DNA of 64,000 bases. It comes from Chloroflexota bacterium. Lineage in GTDB: Bacteria > Chloroflexota > Anaerolineae > Anaerolineales > UBA11579. A model generated the notes under the pieces. The model saw only the letters and a program-made list of their open reading frames with translations, was not told the origin of the DNA and made no database searches. Each line of letters opens with the position of its first letter. Position 1 is the first letter of the stretch. Positions 60,556-64,000 of this stretch are shown piece by piece. The DNA is taken from the NCBI GenBank assembly GCA_013112575.1, contig JABFGG010000001.1, positions 248,001-312,000 on the forward strand, read 5' to 3'. The translations under genes and the position numbers were made by a program.

Positions 60556-60810
60556 AGATACTCTCCTGTAATCAGATTGATGTTGGCAGTATTGTAATCG
60601 CTGTCATTACCAGCATTAGGAAAGTGAAAACGAATCTTTTGATGAATGATTTTTAAAATACTGGTTACCATCCTATTTTCGTGCCTGGCCTTCAGGTTTA
60701 GCATAAGTGCTGATTTTTTATTAGGTGTTTGGTGAAAGAGGGTTTAAATAAAAAAGTGCACATGATGAAGTTTTGCTCCGTCATCTGCACTTTTTTGTTT
60801 GCACTAGTTT
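60556..60810. other. 255-bp region without a gene
   Basis: No plausible coding frame is seen. It holds the promoter region of the small Cys/His gene and, at 60751-60795, a bidirectional terminator. Confidence 0.5.
60751..60795 (-). terminator. Terminator of spoVS (bidirectional)
   Basis: AAAAAGTGCA and TGCACTTTTT flank a loop that also pairs GATGA with TCATC. A T tract is present in both directions. It lies 16 bases after the spoVS stop. Confidence 0.75.
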
Positions 60811-61248
60811 TCAGTCTAGTGGAGTGCCCGTGCGATCGTGATCCATCGCCGGGCCGGGTTCTGCGTGGTTTTCATTTTCTGCAGGTGGTTCCTCTGGCGT
60901 CTCGCTGGCTTGTTCGACCTCAGTATGTGTTTGTGGGGCCGTGTCGCCTCTTGCTGTGGGTCTGGGAGTGATGTCCGGTGTGTCATCCCCGTTGGCCATC
61001 ACGGTCATTTTAATGGCCGTGCGTACCTTTTCGTCGATTTCCACATCTGTGAATTCAGGGGTGAAGACGATATCGTAACCATCCTCGGCCAGATACCCTT
61101 TGGCCAGCACCAGCGCCTTGACTGCCTGGTTGACCGCGCCTGCGCCAATGGCTTGCACCTCAGCGCGTTTATTCTCGCGAAAAACCCCTGCAATGGCACC
61201 CGCGACGGCTGAAGTGCGTGAAGAACCGGAAACTTTGATGACGTCCAT
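60811..61248 (-). CDS. spoVS: SpoVS-like protein with acidic C-terminal tail
   Basis: Residues 1 to about 86 match stage V sporulation protein S: MDVIKVSGSSRTSAVAGAIA, GAGAVNQAVKALVLAKGYLA and DEKVRTAIKMTVMANG, a small RNA/DNA-binding Alba-like fold. An acidic, Pro/Glu-rich tail of about 60 residues (TEVEQASETPEEPPAENENH) is extra; Bacillus SpoVS ends near residue 86. In non-spore-formers the protein is a general regulator. It has its own promoter near 61.38 kb. Confidence 0.88.
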   Translation of the reverse strand: MDVIKVSGSSRTSAVAGAIAGVFRENKRAEVQAIGAGAVNQAVKALVLAKGYLAEDGYDIVFTPEFTDVEIDEKVRTAIKMTVMANGDDTPDITPRPTARGDTAPQTHTEVEQASETPEEPPAENENHAEPGPAMDHDRTGTPLD

Positions 61249-61606
61249 GATGTTTAGCTCCTTGGCATGGATGAGCCGTTATTCCGCTTGTTAATTCCTT
61301 TCACCTCACGATCCAGTGAGGAGATTTATTGTACAAGATTTCAAAACTCGAATCAAGCAGGCCAAATTTTGATGGGTATATTATAGCGAGAAAAATAGAT
61401 TTGTCTAGACAACCAACTTTAATCTACCTCAAAAAGTACATTTACAAAGAAATAACCAATGGGTAGGGGAGTTTACGCAGAAAATTCCCAAGTCAAACCA
61501 TAGGTTTAACTAAAGTACGCACAAGCCAGCGCTCTGGTTTAACGCCTTCGCATTCCCTTTCCCTGATAAGACGGCCTTCGTTGGATAAAGTTCCACCCCC
61601 CTCACA
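61249..61606. other. 358-bp region without a gene
   Basis: It holds the spoVS promoter and a leader of about 125 bases containing CCTCAC/GTGAGG hairpin arms. The part 61440-61606 downstream of the metB-like gene shows nothing I can call. Confidence 0.5.
61380..61412 (-). promoter_or_regulatory. spoVS: spoVS promoter with palindrome on the -35 box
   Basis: Leftward TAGACA (61407-61402), 16-base spacer, TATAAT (61385-61380). The -35 box lies inside a perfect 12-base palindrome TTGTCTAGACAA (61401-61412), a candidate repressor site. Confidence 0.6.
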
Positions 61607-62728
61607 TTATTTCTCTAAGACCCTTTCTAAATCCGCGATCAGGTCATCGCCGTGTTCCAGCCCCACAGAGAGGCGTAGCAAATTGCGCGGCGTACTGCTG
61701 TGTGGACCTTCCATTGAAGCGCGGTGCTCGATCAGGCTTTCCACCCCACCCAGGCTGGTGGCTTGCTGGAAAAGCTTTGTGTGGTTAGGGACCTTTCTTG
61801 CTGCTGCTTCCCCATCTGCTACTTCAAATGACAGCATGGCCCCAAAGGCTTGCATCTGTTCTTTAGCAATCACATGTCTGGGATGGCTTTCCAAACCGGG
61901 ATAATGTACTTTCTCAACCTGAGGGTGTTGAGCCAGGAAGTTGGCGATCTGACTTGCCGTTGCGGACTGTGCGCGTATGCGTAGCGGCAAGGTTGAGATA
62001 CCTCGCCGGATCAGCCAGCTATCAAAGGCCGCAGGCACACCCCCGGCCAGATACTGGGCGTTGCGAATGCGCTCAAAGAATTCATCGGCCTGGCGCACAA
62101 TGACCGCGCCCCCCATCACATCACTATGCCCACCAAAGTATTTCGTGCTGGAGTGCACCGTGATGTCCGCCCCCATATCCAGTGGGCGCTGCAAAACAGG
62201 CGTGGCCCAGGTGTTGTCCACTACCACTTTTGCATTGGCTGCCCGGCTGATTTCTACCACGGCGGTTATGTCTGTGATCTTCAACAGGGGGTTGGATGGG
62301 GTTTCGATGTATACCAGTTGTGCATTACTTTTAATGGCATTTGCGAGTGAATCCTTGTCATCTAAATCCACAAAGTCGATCTCTAATCCCCAGGGCTGCA
62401 TGATCTCGCGCAGCAGTGCGATCGTGCCATGGTAAATGTCTGCCGAGGCCACCACGTGATCGCCCGGCTGCAGGGCAGCAAAGACACTATGGATGGCCGC
62501 CAGACCCGAAGCAAAGGCTAAGGCGACTTCACCCCCTGCCAGTTGCGCCAGGGCAGCTTCTAACATGCTGCGGTTGGGGTTGCTGCCGCGCGTGTATTGG
62601 TGCCCGCCAGGGTAATCTCCATCCGGGCCGCGCTCAAAGGTGGTACTCAGATGAATGGGCGGGGAGATATCCCCTGTGCTGGGATCGGGTGTATGGGCGG
62701 CGTGGATCGCCAGCGTTTCGATCTTCAT
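61607..62728 (-). CDS. Cystathionine gamma-synthase/lyase-family PLP enzyme
   Basis: This 373-residue enzyme belongs to the MetB/MetC/MGL family. It shows LAIHAAHTPDPSTGDISPPI, YTRGSNPNRSMLEAALA (substrate Tyr-Arg region), the PLP Lys in HSSTKYFGGHSDVMGG and the closing LRLSVGLEHGDDLIADL. Members make or split cystathionine, or release methanethiol/H2S from sulfur amino acids. ATG 62728 (MKIETLA) is the family start. The PLP made by the nearby pdxST genes is its cofactor. The exact reaction is not resolved. Confidence 0.9.
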   Translation of the reverse strand: MKIETLAIHAAHTPDPSTGDISPPIHLSTTFERGPDGDYPGGHQYTRGSNPNRSMLEAALAQLAGGEVALAFASGLAAIHSVFAALQPGDHVVASADIYHGTIALLREIMQPWGLEIDFVDLDDKDSLANAIKSNAQLVYIETPSNPLLKITDITAVVEISRAANAKVVVDNTWATPVLQRPLDMGADITVHSSTKYFGGHSDVMGGAVIVRQADEFFERIRNAQYLAGGVPAAFDSWLIRRGISTLPLRIRAQSATASQIANFLAQHPQVEKVHYPGLESHPRHVIAKEQMQAFGAMLSFEVADGEAAARKVPNHTKLFQQATSLGGVESLIEHRASMEGPHSSTPRNLLRLSVGLEHGDDLIADLERVLEK

Positions 62729-62792
62729 ATCTAACTCGCTTTCGTTTGTGGATACTCTTTGCCCCAACTACCTATTGGATGGTTATGCTAAA

Positions 62793-63971
62793 TTAGCTTT
62801 CAGCCTGTCCGTATTTCTCAAGGATCTCTTTGGCCACGGCAGCCTTTTCGGCATCTTGTGGGCCATCGTAGATGCGACTGGCGCGTTCATATTGTTGCCA
62901 GTAGGCCAGTGGTGTGTCACCGATCTTGGATGGGCCGCCGTGCAATTCAATCGCTCTATCCAGCACACCCTGTAACACCGCCGCCGTGTAGAACTTGATC
63001 AATGAGATCTCTTCGCGTGCCGCGATGGCTCCCTCGCGGATCAATTTCCAGGCTGCATCCAGCACCATCAGGCGGGCAGCATTGATCTCCGCGCGGCTCT
63101 CGGCGATCCAGGCATCGCTGTTGACATGTGGTGCAGCAATGTTGGCCGCCTGCCCTAACATGAGGTCAAAAGCGCGTTCGCAGATGCCGATCCAGCGCAT
63201 ACAATGGCGGATACGGCTGGGGCCCAGGCGCTCCTGCGCAATGGCCAGCCCTGCGCCTGCTTTGCCCAGGCGGAAGCGTTGGGGGATGTGGCAATCGCGT
63301 AATTGCACTTCAAGGTAATGCAGCAACCCGCGGTTATTTTCTCCACCGGGAATGATATTTAATACATCATAGCCGCGCGCATCACTGGGCACGATCAGCA
63401 TGCTGAAGCGTTTATGGGCCGCCGCGCCGGGATGGGTGATGGCCGCCAGGATGGCAAAGTCGGCGTCATCGGCAGCCGTCAGCAGCCACATCTGTCCATT
63501 CAGCACGTAATCATCACCCTGTTTTTGGGCGGTGATGGGTAGATTGGCCTCGCCCCCTTCACCGAGCTCCGGGTCCATGGCCCCAAAACTACTGTGCAGG
63601 TTGCCGTCGGCCAGGCCCTGCAAGTGTAATTGGCGTTGTTCGTTGTTGCCGTGTTCCAGCAACATTTGCATATTGCCGGCGTCCGGGGCCTGGCTATTGC
63701 AGATGTAATGGCCTAAGGGACTGCGGCCTAATACGGCACTGAGATGCGCAAAAGCAACGGTGGACAGGCCCATGCCCCCATATTCTTCGGGTAGGTGCGG
63801 CGCCCACAAGCGCAGTAATTTGGCCTTGGTACGTTTCTCGGAGAGGATCTCGAGCCGTTTTTCGGCGGGTAAACCAGCCAGGCTTTGTTCCAATGGGAGG
63901 ACTTCGTTGGTGACGAAATCCTCCATTTTCTCGGTGGTCTCTTGCAATGCTGGCGGGGTTAGAAAGTCCAC
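62793..63971 (-). CDS. Acyl-CoA dehydrogenase
   Basis: This 392-residue flavoprotein has the acyl-CoA dehydrogenase fold: LWAPHLPEEYGGMGLSTVAF, SFGAMDPELGEGGEANLPIT, the flavin loop NGQMWLLTAADDADFAIL and the C-terminal RASRIYDGPQDAEKAAVA. It is an FAD enzyme oxidising acyl-CoA substrates. GTG 63971 follows GGAGG at normal spacing, so the start is inside the window. The usual catalytic Glu cannot be assigned with confidence. The substrate is unknown. Confidence 0.88.
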   Translation of the reverse strand: MDFLTPPALQETTEKMEDFVTNEVLPLEQSLAGLPAEKRLEILSEKRTKAKLLRLWAPHLPEEYGGMGLSTVAFAHLSAVLGRSPLGHYICNSQAPDAGNMQMLLEHGNNEQRQLHLQGLADGNLHSSFGAMDPELGEGGEANLPITAQKQGDDYVLNGQMWLLTAADDADFAILAAITHPGAAAHKRFSMLIVPSDARGYDVLNIIPGGENNRGLLHYLEVQLRDCHIPQRFRLGKAGAGLAIAQERLGPSRIRHCMRWIGICERAFDLMLGQAANIAAPHVNSDAWIAESRAEINAARLMVLDAAWKLIREGAIAAREEISLIKFYTAAVLQGVLDRAIELHGGPSKIGDTPLAYWQQYERASRIYDGPQDAEKAAVAKEILEKYGQAES

Positions 63972-64000
63972 AAGGCCCTCCGTTGCAGGCTGGTGCAGAT

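Noticed and set aside
1..64000. tRNA, rRNA and CRISPR features
   Set aside because: Intergenic regions were read for tRNA T-arm sequence, rRNA and regularly spaced repeats; none was convincing.

Overview
The window looks like a chromosomal segment of a member of the Chloroflexota (Anaerolineae-like). This is an inference from gene content: RHS tips next to lipoproteins with the PCGPPCFW motif, a SpoVS-like protein, a SpoIIIAA/Ycf45-type R3H ATPase, pdxS-pdxT, octaheme cytochrome, FmdB zinc ribbon and many lipoproteins. No 16S gene or other decisive marker is present. I found no tRNA, rRNA, CRISPR array or intact insertion sequence.

Layout. (1) 1-3.5 kb: decayed RHS-tip array, with an RHS core fragment fused to a zinc metallopeptidase tip, a lipoprotein, a second truncated RHS core fragment and a DUF1566 lipoprotein. 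(2) 3.6-16.8 kb: a LacI-type repressor divergent from a long PTS/amino-sugar operon. It holds mannitol-type EIIC, EIIB and EIIA, an HPr-EI fusion, a double-Rossmann MDR dehydrogenase, a PfkB kinase, a phosphatase, a Gfo/Idh oxidoreductase and a ManNAc-6-P epimerase/ROK kinase fusion. It ends in a decayed nagA interrupted by a 19-bp-arm palindrome. Two LacI operators are visible, one on the -10 box. (3) 16.9-18.0 kb: M20 amidohydrolase. (4) 18.5-24.7 kb: a leftward membrane-protein operon with a divergent heme-copper-oxidase-like protein, CtaB heme farnesyltransferase, an FGE-domain lipoprotein and two paralogous membrane proteins. Upstream lies a CRP-type site at the class II position, and beyond that a gene for a Crp/Fnr-family regulator with CRP-like recognition residues. 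(5) 25-30 kb: nitroreductase and a MacAB-like ABC exporter. (6) 30.2-37.1 kb: a sulfur/redox locus with a second CRP-type site, five 10-bp phased repeats, an HTH-PocR regulator, an octaheme tetrathionate-reductase-like cytochrome, a heptaheme/EF-hand/cytochrome b fusion and two YeeE/YedE transporters, one fused to a rhodanese lacking its Cys. (7) 37-64 kb: mostly housekeeping genes (dnaN, gmk, tmk, deoxynucleoside kinase, pdxST, spoVS, metB-like, acyl-CoA dehydrogenase, glycosyltransferases, rhomboid, TPR). It also holds a structured leader with a terminator hairpin before a sulfurtransferase gene.

How the parts fit. The Crp-type regulator may link two respiratory modules, because near-identical GTGAC-N4-GTCAC sites lie upstream of the heme operon and of the multiheme sulfur locus. 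The sulfur locus reads as thiosulfate/tetrathionate uptake plus electron transfer from the quinone pool through cytochrome b and 7+8 c-type hemes. The most novel candidates are the heme-copper-oxidase-like operon, the multiheme fusion with its phased repeats, and the leader RNA near 47.5 kb.
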